DNA of 64,000 nt, from contig NZ_CABVQK010000001.1 in NCBI RefSeq assembly GCF_902499335.1, forward strand, positions 806,001-870,000, given 5' to 3'. The notes beneath the pieces are model-generated. The model was not told the DNA's origin. It made no database searches and was given only the letters and a program-made list of their open reading frames with translations. Of this stretch, positions 1-9,580 are shown piece after piece. The position numbers were made by a program, and so were the translations under genes. Each line of letters opens with the position of its first letter. Positions within the stretch are counted from its first letter, which is position 1. The stretch comes from Burkholderia lata. Lineage in GTDB: Bacteria > Pseudomonadota > Gammaproteobacteria > Burkholderiales > Burkholderiaceae.

Positions 1-476
1 AGCGGATCGCCGCCCGTCAGCCGGCTCCACACGAACACCATCGCCGTGCACGGCGCGGCGGCCAGCAGGATCAGGCCGGCGATATAGCTGTCGATCTGAT
101 CAGCGGGCAGCATCGGCGCGAATAGCTGCCGGATGAACAACCAGCCGAGCAACGCCATCGAAAACGGCTTGACGAGCCAGTTCACGACGAGCGTGACGCC
201 GATCCCCCGCACGTGCTGCCGAACCTCATGCAACGCACCGAAATCGACCTTGACGAGCATCGGCACGATCATCACCCAGATCAACAGCCCGACGGGCAGG
301 TTGACCTGTGCGTATTCCATGCGGCCGATACGCTGAAAGAGCCCGGGCAGCGCCTGGCCCAGCGCGATGCCGAGCACGATGCACAGCGCGACCCAAACGG
401 TCAGGTAGCGCTCGAAGAATCCGATGGCCGGCTGGGCCGCCACGGCTGGCGGCCGTGCAACGTTCGAGCCGGTCAT
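1..476 (-). CDS. acr3: ACR3-family arsenite efflux permease (3' end missing)
   Basis: Membrane carrier that exports arsenite. The visible 158 N-terminal residues (read right to left from the ATG at 474-476) contain hydrophobic segments such as LTVWVALCIVLGIALGQ, LPVGLLIWVMIVPMLV and AGLILLAAAPCTAMVFVW. The last of these is the conserved ACR3 region containing the transport cysteine (family knowledge). The start overlaps the arsR stop as ATGA, so the two are translationally coupled and probably co-transcribed from the arsR operator. The gene runs off the left edge of the window, so its length and the rest of the operon cannot be judged. Confidence 0.9.
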   Translation of the reverse strand, partial: MTGSNVARPPAVAAQPAIGFFERYLTVWVALCIVLGIALGQALPGLFQRIGRMEYAQVNLPVGLLIWVMIVPMLVKVDFGALHEVRQHVRGIGVTLVVNWLVKPFSMALLGWLFIRQLFAPMLPADQIDSYIAGLILLAAAPCTAMVFVWSRLTGGDP

Positions 477-805
477 GCGCCGCCTCCGCAGCAGTCGGGT
501 GCAGCCGGTACGCCACAGGCAGCGCCGGCGCAGCAGTTCTCGGTCAGGAACCCGATGAGCCCGCTCATCGATTCGAAATTCGCCGCGTAATAGATGAACC
601 GGCCTTCTTGTCGCGCGGTAACCAGGTCGGCATGCGACAAATCCTTCAGATGAAACGACAGGCTCGATGGCGACAGCCCGATCTGCTGCGCGATCGCGCC
701 GGCCGGCAGCCCTTCGGGCCCGGCCACCACCAGCGCGCGAAAGATGGCCAGGCGCGCTTCATGAGCAAGCGCGCCCAGGGCGCGCACGACGAGATTGGAG
801 TCCAT
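473..805 (-). CDS. arsR: ArsR-family arsenic-responsive repressor
   Basis: A 110-residue winged-helix repressor that leaves DNA when it binds As(III). The HTH lies at about residues 34-60 (LPAGAIAQQIGLSPSSLSFH), followed by the beta-hairpin wing (ARQEGRFIYYAAN). The classical ELCVCDL metal site of E. coli ArsR is absent. Instead cysteines cluster at the C-terminus: C91, C92, C97, plus C105 and C106. This resembles the C-terminal three-cysteine site of the Acidithiobacillus ferrooxidans type. The gene is first in an operon with the ACR3 pump and has a palindrome just upstream. Assignment is secure; the metal-site type is inferred from the cysteine pattern. Confidence 0.93.
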   Translation of the reverse strand: MDSNLVVRALGALAHEARLAIFRALVVAGPEGLPAGAIAQQIGLSPSSLSFHLKDLSHADLVTARQEGRFIYYAANFESMSGLIGFLTENCCAGAACGVPAAPDCCGGGA

Positions 806-826
806 GGCGCGAAGGATAGCGGCTTC

Positions 827-854
827 ATTTCAATATTTCAAGTATTGTTGAAAT
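827..854. promoter_or_regulatory. Probable ArsR operator palindrome
   Basis: An imperfect inverted repeat with arms ATTTCAA and TTGAAAT lies 22 bases upstream of the arsR start. It is AT-rich against a GC-rich background, and nine of fourteen symmetric pairs match. Position and form fit an autoregulatory ArsR operator. Binding itself is inferred. Confidence 0.6.
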
Positions 855-946
855 ATAGATACCGATCCCGTACGTGGCTGCATCCAAACCCTTCGCGCAC
901 CGTCAAACACGGCCGCACGAGCCGTTTCCGGCCCGATCCGCGCGGC

Positions 947-988
947 GCCGGTGCAGCCGCCCGCCTCTCGGACGGGCGACGCACCGGC
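947..988 (-). terminator. Stem-loop after the copper operon
   Basis: GCCGGTGC at 947-954 pairs with GCACCGGC at 981-988, and the stem continues inwards with another GC-rich pairing. It starts about a dozen bases after the last gene of the cus operon. There is no T-run, so it is either a Rho-assisted terminator or an RNA-stabilising hairpin. Confidence 0.45.
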
Positions 989-999
989 ACGCCGTCAGG

Positions 1000-1371
1000 T
1001 CAGGACGCCTTCACCAGCTTGACGATCGTCAGCGTGCCGTCGACCTTCTCGATCCGCACCTTGACCTTGTCGCCCGTATGCGCGTGCTCGAGCATCGTCG
1101 CGTCCTTCGCCTTGAACGCCATCGTCATCGGCGGCATCCCGACGTTGTCGAGCGCGCCGTGCTTCAGCGTGATCTTGCCGCTCGCGGCATCGACCTTCTT
1201 CACTTCGGCGTCGGTCAGCGCGGCATTCGATTCGGCCATGCCGCCCGACGACATCTTCATGCCGGACATGTCCATGCCGGCCATGTCGCCCGCAGCAAAG
1301 GCAGGGGTAACGACTGTGCCGACAGCAAGAACTGTGGCAGCAGCAACGGTGACGGTAATCAACTTCTTCAT
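1000..1371 (-). CDS. cusF: CusF-like periplasmic copper/silver-binding protein
   Basis: A 123-residue exported protein. Residues 1-27 form a signal peptide ending in AFA-A, then comes a Met-rich linker ([11 protein letters not shown]), then the CusF beta-barrel. The CusF metal ligands align exactly by spacing as H71, M82 and M84. The position of E. coli CusF Trp44, which caps the metal by a cation-pi contact, is methionine here (M79, in GMPPMTMAF). The start overlaps the cusA stop (ATGA) and has a GGAGA ribosome site. Its likely role is to carry Cu(I)/Ag(I) to the efflux pump. Trp-less CusF homologues are common, so the change is natural variation rather than damage. Confidence 0.88.
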   Translation of the reverse strand: MKKLITVTVAAATVLAVGTVVTPAFAAGDMAGMDMSGMKMSSGGMAESNAALTDAEVKKVDAASGKITLKHGALDNVGMPPMTMAFKAKDATMLEHAHTGDKVKVRIEKVDGTLTIVKLVKAS

Positions 1372-4300
1372 CGGGATTCTCCGGTTGGGATGGATGGCAC
1401 GTTCGTGCCGTGAGGAACTGCTTCGGAATGCCGCGCGCGGCTCATACTTCGCGCACGACGGCGCTGCAGCAGGAGCCAGGCGGCGGGAATGACGAACATC
1501 GACAGCAGCGGCGCCGTGACCATGCCGCCGACCATCGGCGCGGCGATGCGCTGCATCACTTCGGAACCGGCGCCGTGCCCGACCATGATCGGCACGAGGC
1601 CGGCGAGCACGACCGCGACCGTCATCGCCTTGGGCCGCACGCGCAGCACGGCGCCTTCGCGGATCGCGTCGAGCAGCAGCGCATCGGTCAGCGGTTCGCC
1701 GGCGTCGAGCCGGCGCTGCAGCGCGCCCTTCAGGTACAGCAGCATCACGACGCCGAACTCGGCGGCCACGCCCGCGAGCGCGATGAAGCCCACCGACGTC
1801 GCGACGGACACCGCATGGCCGAGCACCCACACGAGCCAGAAGCCGCCGACCAGCGCGAACGGCACCGCCGACATCAGCAGCAGCGCATCGGCCGCCGAGC
1901 CGAACGTGAGGAACAGCAGCACGAAGATCACGACGAGCGTCACCGGCACGACGGTGCGCAGCTTGGCTGCCGCGCGTTCGAGATACTCGAACTGCCCCGA
2001 CCACGCGATCGAATAGCCGGGCGGCAATGCGACCTGCTGCGCGACGGCCTGCTGCATCGCGCGCACGGCGCTCTGCAGATCGGTGCCGCGAATGTCGACG
2101 TACACGTAGCCGGACAGTCGCGCGTTCTCGCTGCGGATCATCGGCGGGCCGTCGGCGATCGCGATGCGCGCGACGTCGCCCAGGCGAATCTGCGCGCCGC
2201 GTGCGGTGACGACCGGCAATTGCCGCAGGTTCTCGACCGAATCGCGCACCTCGCGCGGGTAGCGGATGTTGATCGGGAAGCGCTCGCGCCCCGCGATCAC
2301 TTCGCCGACGTCGTCGCCGCCGACCGCCGACGACACGACCGACTGGATATCGGCCACCGACAGCCCGTAACGCGCAGCGGCGAGCCGGTCGATGTCGACG
2401 TCGATGTAGCGGCCGCCGTTCAGCCGCTCCGCGAGTGCGGACGTCACGCCCGGCACGGGCTTCACCGCGGCCTCGACCTGCTTCGCGATCGCGTCGATCC
2501 CGGCCAGGTCTGGCCCGGAAATCTTCACGCCGACGGGCGTCTTGATGCCGGTGGACAGCATGTCGAGCCGGTTGCGGATCGGCGGCACCCACACGTTCGA
2601 CAGCCCCGGCACCTTCACCGTGCGATCCAGTTCGTCGACGAGCTTCTCCGGCGTCATGCCGGGCCGCCATGCGCTGCGCGGCTTGAACCGGATCGTCGTC
2701 TCGAACATCTCGAGCGGCGCGGGATCGGTCGCGGAATCGGCGCGGCCCGATTTGCCGAACACCGTGTCGACCTCGGGCACGGTCTTGATCAGCCTGTCGG
2801 TCTGCTGCAGCAGCTCGCTCGCCTTGTCGGCCGATATACCGGGCAGCGCGGTGGGCATGTACAGCAGGTCGCCTTCGTCGAGCGGCGGCATGAATTCGCC
2901 GCCGAGCCGCGACACCGGCACGGCCGTCAGCACCAGCGCGACGACCGCGACACCGATCGCGACCCACGGGCGCCTGAGCGTCGCTTCGAGCAGCGGACGG
3001 TACGCGCGGATCAGCACGCGGTTGATCGGGTTCGCGTGCTCGTGCGGAATGCGGCCGCGCACGAGATAGCCCATCAGCACCGGCACCAGCGTCACCGACA
3101 GCCCGGCCGCGGCGGCGATCGTGTAGGTCTTCGTGAACGCGAGCGGCGCGAACAGCTTGCCTTCCTGCCCTTCCAGCGAAAACACCGGGATGAACGACAG
3201 CGTGATGATCAGCAGCGAGAAGAACAGCGCCGGCCCGACCTCCGCGGCCGACGTCGCGACGAGTTCCCATCGTCGGGCCGGCGTGATCGGTTCGCCGGGA
3301 TGCGCGTGGTCGTACGCTTCGAGATGCTTGTGCGCGTTCTCGATCATCACGATCGCCGCGTCGATCATCGCGCCGATCGCGATCGCGATCCCGCCGAGCG
3401 ACATCAGGTTCGCATTCACGCCCTGGTAGCGCATCACGATGAACGCGGCCAGCACGCCGAGCGGCAGCGACAGGATTGCGACGAACGCGCTGCGCAGGTG
3501 GAACAGGAACACCGCGCAGACGATCCCGACGATCACGAACTCCTCGATCAGCTTGTCCTTCAGGTTGCCCACCGCGCGCTCGATCAGCTGCGAGCGATCG
3601 TAGGTCGTGACGATCTCGACGCCGGGCGGCAGCGAACGCTTCAGGTCGGCGAGCTTCGCCTTCACCGCATCGATCGTGGTCAGCGCGTTCTTGCCCGAAC
3701 GCATCACGACGACGCCGCCCGTCACCTCGCCCTGCCCGTTCAGCTCGGCGATCCCGCGCCGCATCGCCGGGCCGACCTGGATGCGCGCGACGTCGCCGAG
3801 CAGCACCGGCGTACCGGCGTCGTTCGTGCGCAACACCACGTGGCGGAAATCGTCGAGCGTGCGCAGGTAGCCGGTCGAGCGCACCATGTACTCCGACTCG
3901 GCCAGCTCGACGACCGAGCCGCCGGACGCCTGGTTCGCGTTGCCGAGCGCGTTCGCGACTTCCGCCTGCGTGATGCCGTACGCACGCAGCTTGTCCGGAT
4001 CGAGCACGACCTGGTACTGCTGCACCATGCCGCCGATGCTCGCGACTTCCGACACGTCCGGCACGGCCTTCAGCTCGAACTTCAGGAACCAGTCGTTGAG
4101 CGCGCGCAGTTGCCCGAGATCGTGATGGCCGGTGCGATCGACGAGCGCGTACTCGTACACCCAGCCGACGCCGGTCGCATCCGGCCCGAGCGAGACCGTC
4201 GCGCCGGCAGGCAGCCGGCTCTGCACCTGGCTCAGGTATTCGAGCACGCGCGAACGCGCCCAGTACGGATCCGTGCGGTCGTCGAACAGCACGTAGACGA

Positions 4301-4574
4301 ACGCGTCGCCGAACGACGAATACGCGCGGACGGTTTTCGCACCGGGCACGCCGAGCAGCGTGGTCGTCAACGGATAAGTCACCTGATCCTCGACGATCTG
4401 CGGCGCCTTGCCCGGATACGACGCCTTGACGATCACCTGCGTGTCCGACAGGTCGGGCAATGCATCGAGCGGCGTCTGCTGCAGCGAATGAACGCCCCAT
4501 GCGGCGATCAGCACGGTGGCGAGCAGCACGAGGAAGCGGTTGTGGACGGACCAGCGAATGATGCGCGCGATCAT
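1368..4574 (-). CDS. cusA: Copper/silver efflux RND pump, inner-membrane subunit
   Basis: A 1068-residue heavy-metal-efflux RND transporter that pumps Cu(I)/Ag(I) through the envelope using the proton gradient. The ORF is full length against 1047 residues for E. coli CusA. The methionines of the Cus porter site are all visible in order: [14 protein letters not shown] and [12 protein letters not shown]. This marks Cus-type (monovalent) rather than Czc-type (divalent) substrates. Twelve membrane spans are expected; the first is [17 protein letters not shown]. The gene overlaps cusB upstream and the CusF-like gene downstream by four bases each (ATGA), so expression is tightly coupled. Confidence 0.95.
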   Translation of the reverse strand: MIARIIRWSVHNRFLVLLATVLIAAWGVHSLQQTPLDALPDLSDTQVIVKASYPGKAPQIVEDQVTYPLTTTLLGVPGAKTVRAYSSFGDAFVYVLFDDRTDPYWARSRVLEYLSQVQSRLPAGATVSLGPDATGVGWVYEYALVDRTGHHDLGQLRALNDWFLKFELKAVPDVSEVASIGGMVQQYQVVLDPDKLRAYGITQAEVANALGNANQASGGSVVELAESEYMVRSTGYLRTLDDFRHVVLRTNDAGTPVLLGDVARIQVGPAMRRGIAELNGQGEVTGGVVVMRSGKNALTTIDAVKAKLADLKRSLPPGVEIVTTYDRSQLIERAVGNLKDKLIEEFVIVGIVCAVFLFHLRSAFVAILSLPLGVLAAFIVMRYQGVNANLMSLGGIAIAIGAMIDAAIVMIENAHKHLEAYDHAHPGEPITPARRWELVATSAAEVGPALFFSLLIITLSFIPVFSLEGQEGKLFAPLAFTKTYTIAAAAGLSVTLVPVLMGYLVRGRIPHEHANPINRVLIRAYRPLLEATLRRPWVAIGVAVVALVLTAVPVSRLGGEFMPPLDEGDLLYMPTALPGISADKASELLQQTDRLIKTVPEVDTVFGKSGRADSATDPAPLEMFETTIRFKPRSAWRPGMTPEKLVDELDRTVKVPGLSNVWVPPIRNRLDMLSTGIKTPVGVKISGPDLAGIDAIAKQVEAAVKPVPGVTSALAERLNGGRYIDVDIDRLAAARYGLSVADIQSVVSSAVGGDDVGEVIAGRERFPINIRYPREVRDSVENLRQLPVVTARGAQIRLGDVARIAIADGPPMIRSENARLSGYVYVDIRGTDLQSAVRAMQQAVAQQVALPPGYSIAWSGQFEYLERAAAKLRTVVPVTLVVIFVLLFLTFGSAADALLLMSAVPFALVGGFWLVWVLGHAVSVATSVGFIALAGVAAEFGVVMLLYLKGALQRRLDAGEPLTDALLLDAIREGAVLRVRPKAMTVAVVLAGLVPIMVGHGAGSEVMQRIAAPMVGGMVTAPLLSMFVIPAAWLLLQRRRARSMSRARHSEAVPHGTNVPSIPTGESR

Positions 4575-6109
4575 CGTTCGCCTCCCTGCGGTTCGACCTT
4601 CGTCAGCCGGTAGCCGTCGCCGCTCTGCGTGAACGCGAAGCGCACCGTCTGGCCCGGCTTCACGTCCGGGAACGCGGTGGCCGACGGCTTGCCGAACGCC
4701 ATCGTCATCGCGCCCCAGCCGAGCGCGGGAACGGGCTGATGCGAGAACGTGATGTCGTCGGCCGTGACCTGTTCGACCTTGCCGGTGGTTTCATAGACCG
4801 GCGCTGCCTTCGCTTCCGTCGCGGGCACCGCCCCGCTCGCGCCGGTGCCGCTTTCCAGCCGAGGCAGCACGCTTTTCAGGCTCGCCTCGGAATCGATCAG
4901 GAACTGCCCCGATGCAACGACCGTATCACCTTCGTTCAGCCCGCCGAACACTTCGGAGTCACTGCCGAAGTCGTTGCCCGTTGTCACCGTCACCGGCTGA
5001 AGCCGGCCGTCTCCGTTCTTCACGATGACGATCGAGCGCTTGCCGGTCGCGATCACGGCCTCGGACGGCACGAGCAGGCGCGAGACGGTCTGCCGTGCGG
5101 CGACCCGCACGCGCATCAGCATGCCGGGCGTGAGCTTCAGCGCGGCGTTGTCGATCTCCACGCGCGCCTGCAGCGTGCGGCTGCTCGTGCTGATGCCGGG
5201 CAGCACTTCGCGGATGCGCCCGGTGAAATGCTGTGCCGGGTCGCCCGCGAACGTCGCGTCGACCGCCATCCCCGGCTGCACGTTCAGCGCAAGCGCTTCC
5301 GGCACCTCGACGATGAGCCACAGCGTCGACAGCCCGGCGATCTTCGCAAGCGTCTGACCGGGCGCGACCATTGCGCCGTCCCGCACGTTCAGCTCGCTGA
5401 CGACGCCGGTTTCCGGTGCAGTCAGCACGACATGGGTTTGCGCGCGACCGGTGCGATCGAGGCTCGCGATCATGCCGTCGGGAATCGACAGCGCCCGCAT
5501 CCGTGCGCGCGATGCATCGAGCAGGCTGCCGTCCATCCCGCCGCGCTTGAGCGCGAGGTATTCCTCCTGCGGCGCGAGCCAGTCGGGCACGAACAGCGAC
5601 GCGATCGGCGCGCCCTTCGCGATGCGCTGCATCGGTGCGCGCGCATAGAGACGGTCGATGTAGCCGGTGACGCGCGACTGGACGACGTCCGCGCGCGATT
5701 CGTCGAACTGCGTGGTGCCCACCGCATCGAATCCGGCTGCCGTCTGCTGCCGGCGCACGGTCGCATAGCGAATGCCGAGGTTCTGCTGCAGGCCCGGATC
5801 GATCCGGATGCCGGACGCGCCGCCGCCTTCGTCCGCATAGACGGGTTGCAGCTGCATGTCCATGAAGGGTGACTTGCCCGGTTTGTCGAAGTGCTGGTTC
5901 GGCACCATCGGGTCGTGCCAGTACAGCACCTTGCGGCCGGTCTTCGGGTCAGTTTTGCCGGGCGAGGGCGAGGTCGATGCCGCAACGGCGGTGTCCATTG
6001 CCATCGCGGCGGTCGCAGCGTGGCGTGCGCCCGCGAAATAACCCGCGCCGAGCAGCGCAGCACCGGCGAACGCCAGCAGGGCCGCACGGGCCAGTATTTG
6101 CGTCGTCAT
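4571..6109 (-). CDS. cusB: CusB periplasmic adaptor with C-terminal CusF domain
   Basis: A 512-residue membrane-fusion subunit linking CusA to the outer-membrane channel. The N-terminal span (residues 5-25) is followed by a heavy-metal-binding segment ([20 protein letters not shown]). The barrel-sandwich, hairpin and beta-barrel of the MFP fold come next. The last 75 residues or so form a CusF-type domain, with [17 protein letters not shown] matching the CusF His/Trp/Met/Met ligands in exact spacing. E. coli CusB lacks this fusion; SilB of Cupriavidus is known to have one. The start at 6109 gives a proper N-terminal anchor, while the longer open frame upstream reads through cusC on the wrong frame. 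Confidence 0.93.
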   Translation of the reverse strand: MTTQILARAALLAFAGAALLGAGYFAGARHAATAAMAMDTAVAASTSPSPGKTDPKTGRKVLYWHDPMVPNQHFDKPGKSPFMDMQLQPVYADEGGGASGIRIDPGLQQNLGIRYATVRRQQTAAGFDAVGTTQFDESRADVVQSRVTGYIDRLYARAPMQRIAKGAPIASLFVPDWLAPQEEYLALKRGGMDGSLLDASRARMRALSIPDGMIASLDRTGRAQTHVVLTAPETGVVSELNVRDGAMVAPGQTLAKIAGLSTLWLIVEVPEALALNVQPGMAVDATFAGDPAQHFTGRIREVLPGISTSSRTLQARVEIDNAALKLTPGMLMRVRVAARQTVSRLLVPSEAVIATGKRSIVIVKNGDGRLQPVTVTTGNDFGSDSEVFGGLNEGDTVVASGQFLIDSEASLKSVLPRLESGTGASGAVPATEAKAAPVYETTGKVEQVTADDITFSHQPVPALGWGAMTMAFGKPSATAFPDVKPGQTVRFAFTQSGDGYRLTKVEPQGGER

Positions 6110-6120
6110 GTTGTTCTCCG

Positions 6121-7413
6121 TTATTGCGCGGCGGCCAGCGTCGACGGCACGACCTGGTATTCGAGCTGCGCCCAGGTCTGCGAAACCTCGCGCCGGAGAT
6201 CGAGCACCTGCAGTTGCGCATCCAGTTGCGCGCGGCGCGCGGCGAACGTATCTGCGAGCGAGCCCGTGCCGGCGCGGTACGCGGCGTTCGCCAGTTGCAC
6301 GCGCTGGTCGGCGGCCGGCAGCAACGCGTCGCCGAGATTCGCGATGCGCGCACGACCGCTCGCGAGCGTCGCGGACTGCGTGCGGATATCGGCCTGCACC
6401 TGGCGCAGCGTGTCCTCGTACATCAAGTGCGCCTTCGTCGCGAGCGCGGCCTTTTCGGCGACGTCGCGGTTCTGGCGGTTCTTGCGATTGAGCGGCAGCG
6501 GGATCGTGACGCCAACGGACACCATGTTCGAATACGCGCCGCCACGCTGCTGGTACGCGACTTCCCACGTCCAGTTCGGGCTGCGTTCGCTGTTCGCCAC
6601 GGCCGTATCGGCTTCGGCAACCGCGATATCGTCGGCGGCGGTGATCAGCGCCGGCTGCGACAGCCGCAGCTCGTCCGGCGGCAGCGACGACACGAACGAC
6701 TCCGGCGCGGGCGGCGTACCGGTGACATCGTCGGCCGGCACGGCGGTCCAGCGGGACAGCGCGATGAGCGCGGTCTGGTAGACCTGCTGCGCTTTCAGCA
6801 ATTGATCCTGCGTCTGCGCGAGCATGGCCCGTGCCTGGACGACATCGGCCGCACTCGCCTTCGCGCCGCGATACGACGCCTTCGTCGCGTCGAGTTCATG
6901 GTGCATGTGATCGAGCAACGCCTGCTGCAGCGCGAGCGCCTGCTTCGCGTAGACGGCGTTCAGCCACGCCGTCGCGGTTTGCTGGCGTACGCTCGCGAGT
7001 TGCGCGAGATAACCGGCGCGCTCGCGCCCGACCTGCTCGTTGGCGAGCGCCGAGCGCAGGCGCCGCTTGTCGCCGGACACCCACTCCTGCTCGATGCCGA
7101 TGCGGCGCATCGTCATGAAATCCTGGCCGATGGTGAGGCGCTGGCCGCCGTTGACCGGCAGGTTGTCGATGCCGGCCTTGAGCATCGGGTCGGGCAGCTG
7201 GCCGGCCTTCACGGCCGCCTCCGAGCTGGCGCGTACGGACGCCTGGGCGGCCTGCATCGAAGCGGAATGATCGGTCGCGGACTGCAGCGCGGCGTCCAGC
7301 GTGAAAGGTGGTTGCTGCGCGTGAACGGCGCCCGCAACCAGCAGCGCCGCCCAAAGCACGGGCGCGCGCCGACGCGCACGCCGCGCAAGCGGCGTGCCGG
7401 GATGGAATGACAT
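6121..7413 (-). CDS. cusC: TolC-family outer-membrane channel of the Cus pump
   Basis: A 430-residue outer-membrane efflux protein completing the CusCBA tripartite system. A signal peptide ends at AVHAQ, and two repeated OEP alpha-helical/beta-barrel halves follow, with the usual Ala/Gln-rich coiled coils. No lipobox cysteine is present after the signal, unlike lipidated E. coli CusC. It is the second gene of the operon, with only 11 bases before cusB. Assignment as the Cus channel rests on the neighbours. Confidence 0.88.
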   Translation of the reverse strand: MSFHPGTPLARRARRRAPVLWAALLVAGAVHAQQPPFTLDAALQSATDHSASMQAAQASVRASSEAAVKAGQLPDPMLKAGIDNLPVNGGQRLTIGQDFMTMRRIGIEQEWVSGDKRRLRSALANEQVGRERAGYLAQLASVRQQTATAWLNAVYAKQALALQQALLDHMHHELDATKASYRGAKASAADVVQARAMLAQTQDQLLKAQQVYQTALIALSRWTAVPADDVTGTPPAPESFVSSLPPDELRLSQPALITAADDIAVAEADTAVANSERSPNWTWEVAYQQRGGAYSNMVSVGVTIPLPLNRKNRQNRDVAEKAALATKAHLMYEDTLRQVQADIRTQSATLASGRARIANLGDALLPAADQRVQLANAAYRAGTGSLADTFAARRAQLDAQLQVLDLRREVSQTWAQLEYQVVPSTLAAAQ

Positions 7414-7505
7414 GGTTTAACCCCAACGGCGGAACCCCATAGGGATTCCACGTCCTGATACAGGACGAACCTCACCGCGAATGCGGCGAACCTATCGGAT
7501 CGGGA

Positions 7506-7883
7506 TCAGCTGATGCGTGGAGGGCGCCACAATCCGTTCGGATCGCGGACCGGGAGAATTTGCGCGTAGTGGAACGCGACGGTGCTGGCATATGCAGCGG
7601 GACGACTGACTTCGGCGCGAGCGGCCGGATGATAGAGACTGCCGAACTGGCATTGCGCCGTCAGCTTGCAGGACATGCCCTTCGCTTTCGCGTGGGCCTT
7701 GCCGGTGGGCGACGACTTCATCGAATCGCAGCCCGGCATGTCGGCGGACATGCCAGCGTCCATGTCCATCGACATGCCCTGCTGCATCATCGGACATTCC
7801 CCGGCCAAGCCGCTGGCTGCCAGCCCGCTGATGGGCAGCACCGCGCAGAGCAGCAGCAGGATGATGGTCCGGAGGAATTTCAT
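7506..7883 (-). CDS. Met/Cys-rich exported protein leading the cus operon
   Basis: A 125-residue secreted protein. The start at 7883 follows a GGAGG-like ribosome site (reverse of the bases just before it) and gives a clean signal peptide (MKFLRTIILLLLCAVLPISG). The mature part carries MMQQGMSMDMDAGMSADM and single cysteines (GECP, PGCD, MSCK, AQCQ), suited to binding soft metals. It precedes cusC by 92 bases on the same strand, so a periplasmic copper-binding role is likely. I cannot name a family with certainty; CopL-like small proteins are the closest idea. An upstream in-frame start would spoil the signal peptide. Confidence 0.7.
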   Translation of the reverse strand: MKFLRTIILLLLCAVLPISGLAASGLAGECPMMQQGMSMDMDAGMSADMPGCDSMKSSPTGKAHAKAKGMSCKLTAQCQFGSLYHPAARAEVSRPAAYASTVAFHYAQILPVRDPNGLWRPPRIS

Positions 7884-7970
7884 GGCGGGGATTATAGCGC
7901 GGGGATTTGCTGCGTGGCGGCGCATCGATGAAGCGGAAAGACGCGCCGACTCCGCGACCGTCGCCGCCTG

Positions 7971-8603
7971 CTACCGCGCCAGCCCCTCCGCCTCCAGCAC
8001 CGCCCGCACCGCCGGCCGCGCCCGCACCCGCTCGTACCACGCACGCAGATGCGCATACCGGGTCAGGTCGATATCCGCGTTGTACACCGACCGCATCCAT
8101 TCCGCCTTGCCCCAGCCGGTGAGCGCGAACAGGTACGCATCGGCGACCGTGAACGTGTCGCCCGTGACGAACGCCTTCCCTTCAAGCTGACGGTCGATCC
8201 AGGCGAAGCGGCTGTCGAGCTTCGTTCTCGCCGGGTCGACGTATTTTCCCGCCTGCACCGCATACAGCAGCGGGATGAAGCCCTTGTGGATCTCGGTGCC
8301 GAGGAAGTTGAGCCACTCCATCAGCCGATAGCGCGCGAGCGTGCCGTAGGCGGGCGCGAGCCCCGCATCCGGACGCAAATCCGCGAGATACTGCGCGATC
8401 ACCGGCCCTTCGCGCAGCAGCGTGCCGTCGTCGAGTTCGAGCAGCGGCACGTAGCCGAGTTCGGTCACGTCGTAGTAATTTCGCCCGTCTTCGATGACAT
8501 GCTTGCGCGCGTCGACCTTGATGACTTCCGCTTCGATGCCGCCTTCGCGCAGCACGATGCAGATCGCCTGCGAACAGCTTCCGGGAGCGTGATAGAGCTT
8601 CAT
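7971..8603 (-). CDS. Beta-class glutathione S-transferase
   Basis: A 210-residue GST. The N-terminal thioredoxin fold starts MKLYHAPGSCS with Cys10, the residue that marks bacterial beta-class enzymes. EGPVIAQYLAD is the glutathione gamma-glutamyl contact region, and the all-helical C-terminal domain contains the N-capping motif around FTVADAYLF. The start at 8603 has an AAGGAAA ribosome site; the longer frame adds 21 unlikely residues. It is divergent from an HxlR regulator with 136 bases between them, which suggests control by that regulator. Confidence 0.9.
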   Translation of the reverse strand: MKLYHAPGSCSQAICIVLREGGIEAEVIKVDARKHVIEDGRNYYDVTELGYVPLLELDDGTLLREGPVIAQYLADLRPDAGLAPAYGTLARYRLMEWLNFLGTEIHKGFIPLLYAVQAGKYVDPARTKLDSRFAWIDRQLEGKAFVTGDTFTVADAYLFALTGWGKAEWMRSVYNADIDLTRYAHLRAWYERVRARPAVRAVLEAEGLAR

Positions 8604-8739
8604 GCGTTTCCTTGATGTGTTGTCCATGTATCGATTCGCCGCGACGCGGGCGCTAATATCTCGCATCGGCGCAGGGCTGAGAAGACGGCAGTCGTTTGTG
8701 CCGTAGTCACAAAAAATTTACCGACCAGGAATCTGCACG

Positions 8740-9132
8740 ATGAAAACGAGTGCGACCGGATGTTCCGTTGAAGAAGCGATGCGCCTGCTCGGCGGCCGCT
8801 GGCGGCTGCTGCTGGTGTCGTATCTGCTCGACGGGCCTCGGCGCTTCAGCGACCTGCGGCGCGACATGCCCGGCATCTCGCAACGGATGCTGACGCTCGA
8901 CCTGCGCGCGCTCGAAGACGCCGGGTTCGTGCGGCGGACCGTCTATCCGGAAGTGCCGGTGCGGGTCGAGTACGACCTGACCGCCGACGGCGACCGGCTG
9001 CGGCCCGTGGTCGAAGTGATGCGCGAATTCGGACTGTGGCTGAAGGCGCGCGATGTCGATACGTCGTGCGACACCGGCGGGGTGCCCGGCGCCGCAGCCG
9101 CGATCGAAACGGCCCTCCATTCAACCCGATAA
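8740..9132 (+). CDS. HxlR-family regulator
   Basis: A 130-residue winged-helix regulator. It has the family N-terminal cysteine (Cys8, SATGCSVEEAM), the signature LLGGRWRLLLVSYLL, and FSDLRRDMPGISQRMLT as recognition region. HxlR proteins often sense electrophiles or oxidants through this cysteine and control a divergent detoxification gene, here the GST. The C-terminal tail after residue 110 is Ala-rich and of no known function. A plausible -10 (TAATAT) for the divergent GST sits in the shared intergenic region. Confidence 0.88.
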   Translation: MKTSATGCSVEEAMRLLGGRWRLLLVSYLLDGPRRFSDLRRDMPGISQRMLTLDLRALEDAGFVRRTVYPEVPVRVEYDLTADGDRLRPVVEVMREFGLWLKARDVDTSCDTGGVPGAAAAIETALHSTR

Positions 9133-9164
9133 CCCTGACCACCCTTAAGCAGGAACCCACATTC

Positions 9165-9533
9165 ATGGAACTTCACGCCACCATCGGTGCGGCGACGTCC
9201 GATCTCGACGACGACGAAAGCTTCGCCAACATCTACTGTCATGACGCCGAGCAGGACTATTGCTTCGCGCTGTCGCGCTTTCCGGACGACGCGCTGATCG
9301 AAGTGATGGTGCGCGACCAGATCAGCGTGCGCGTCAAGGATCTGTCGGTGCGCCTGACGGACGACACGATCGACGTCGAGATCGAACCCGGCATCGCCGC
9401 ACGTCTCGACGGCCAGACGCGCTATGTGATCCATCTCGCGCCCGGTCAATACGATCCGGTCACGCTGCGCGCCGCGCTGAAGGAGATCTTCGTCGGCAAG
9501 AACGGCTTTCAGGACGACAGCGCACGCGGCTAG
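9165..9533 (+). CDS. Small hypothetical protein
   Basis: A 122-residue soluble acidic protein with no signal peptide and no family I recognise. The start at 9165 follows AGCAGGAA at a good distance and gives MELHATIGAATSDL; the longer frame overlaps the HxlR gene. Alternating short hydrophobic strands (VSVRVKDLSVRL, IDVEIEPGIAARL, RYVIHLAPG) suggest a small beta-rich fold. It sits 32 bases after the HxlR gene and may be co-transcribed. Confidence 0.6.
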   Translation: MELHATIGAATSDLDDDESFANIYCHDAEQDYCFALSRFPDDALIEVMVRDQISVRVKDLSVRLTDDTIDVEIEPGIAARLDGQTRYVIHLAPGQYDPVTLRAALKEIFVGKNGFQDDSARG

Positions 9534-9580
9534 GCAGCCGCCGGCCCGTTCATCCTCGACCTTCGTTCCTACGCCCGCTC

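Noticed and set aside
1410..4613. 1067-codon open frame antisense to cusA
   Set aside because: It is a mirror of GC-rich codon use; the product is His/Arg/Asp-rich without any domain, while the other strand encodes a complete CusA.
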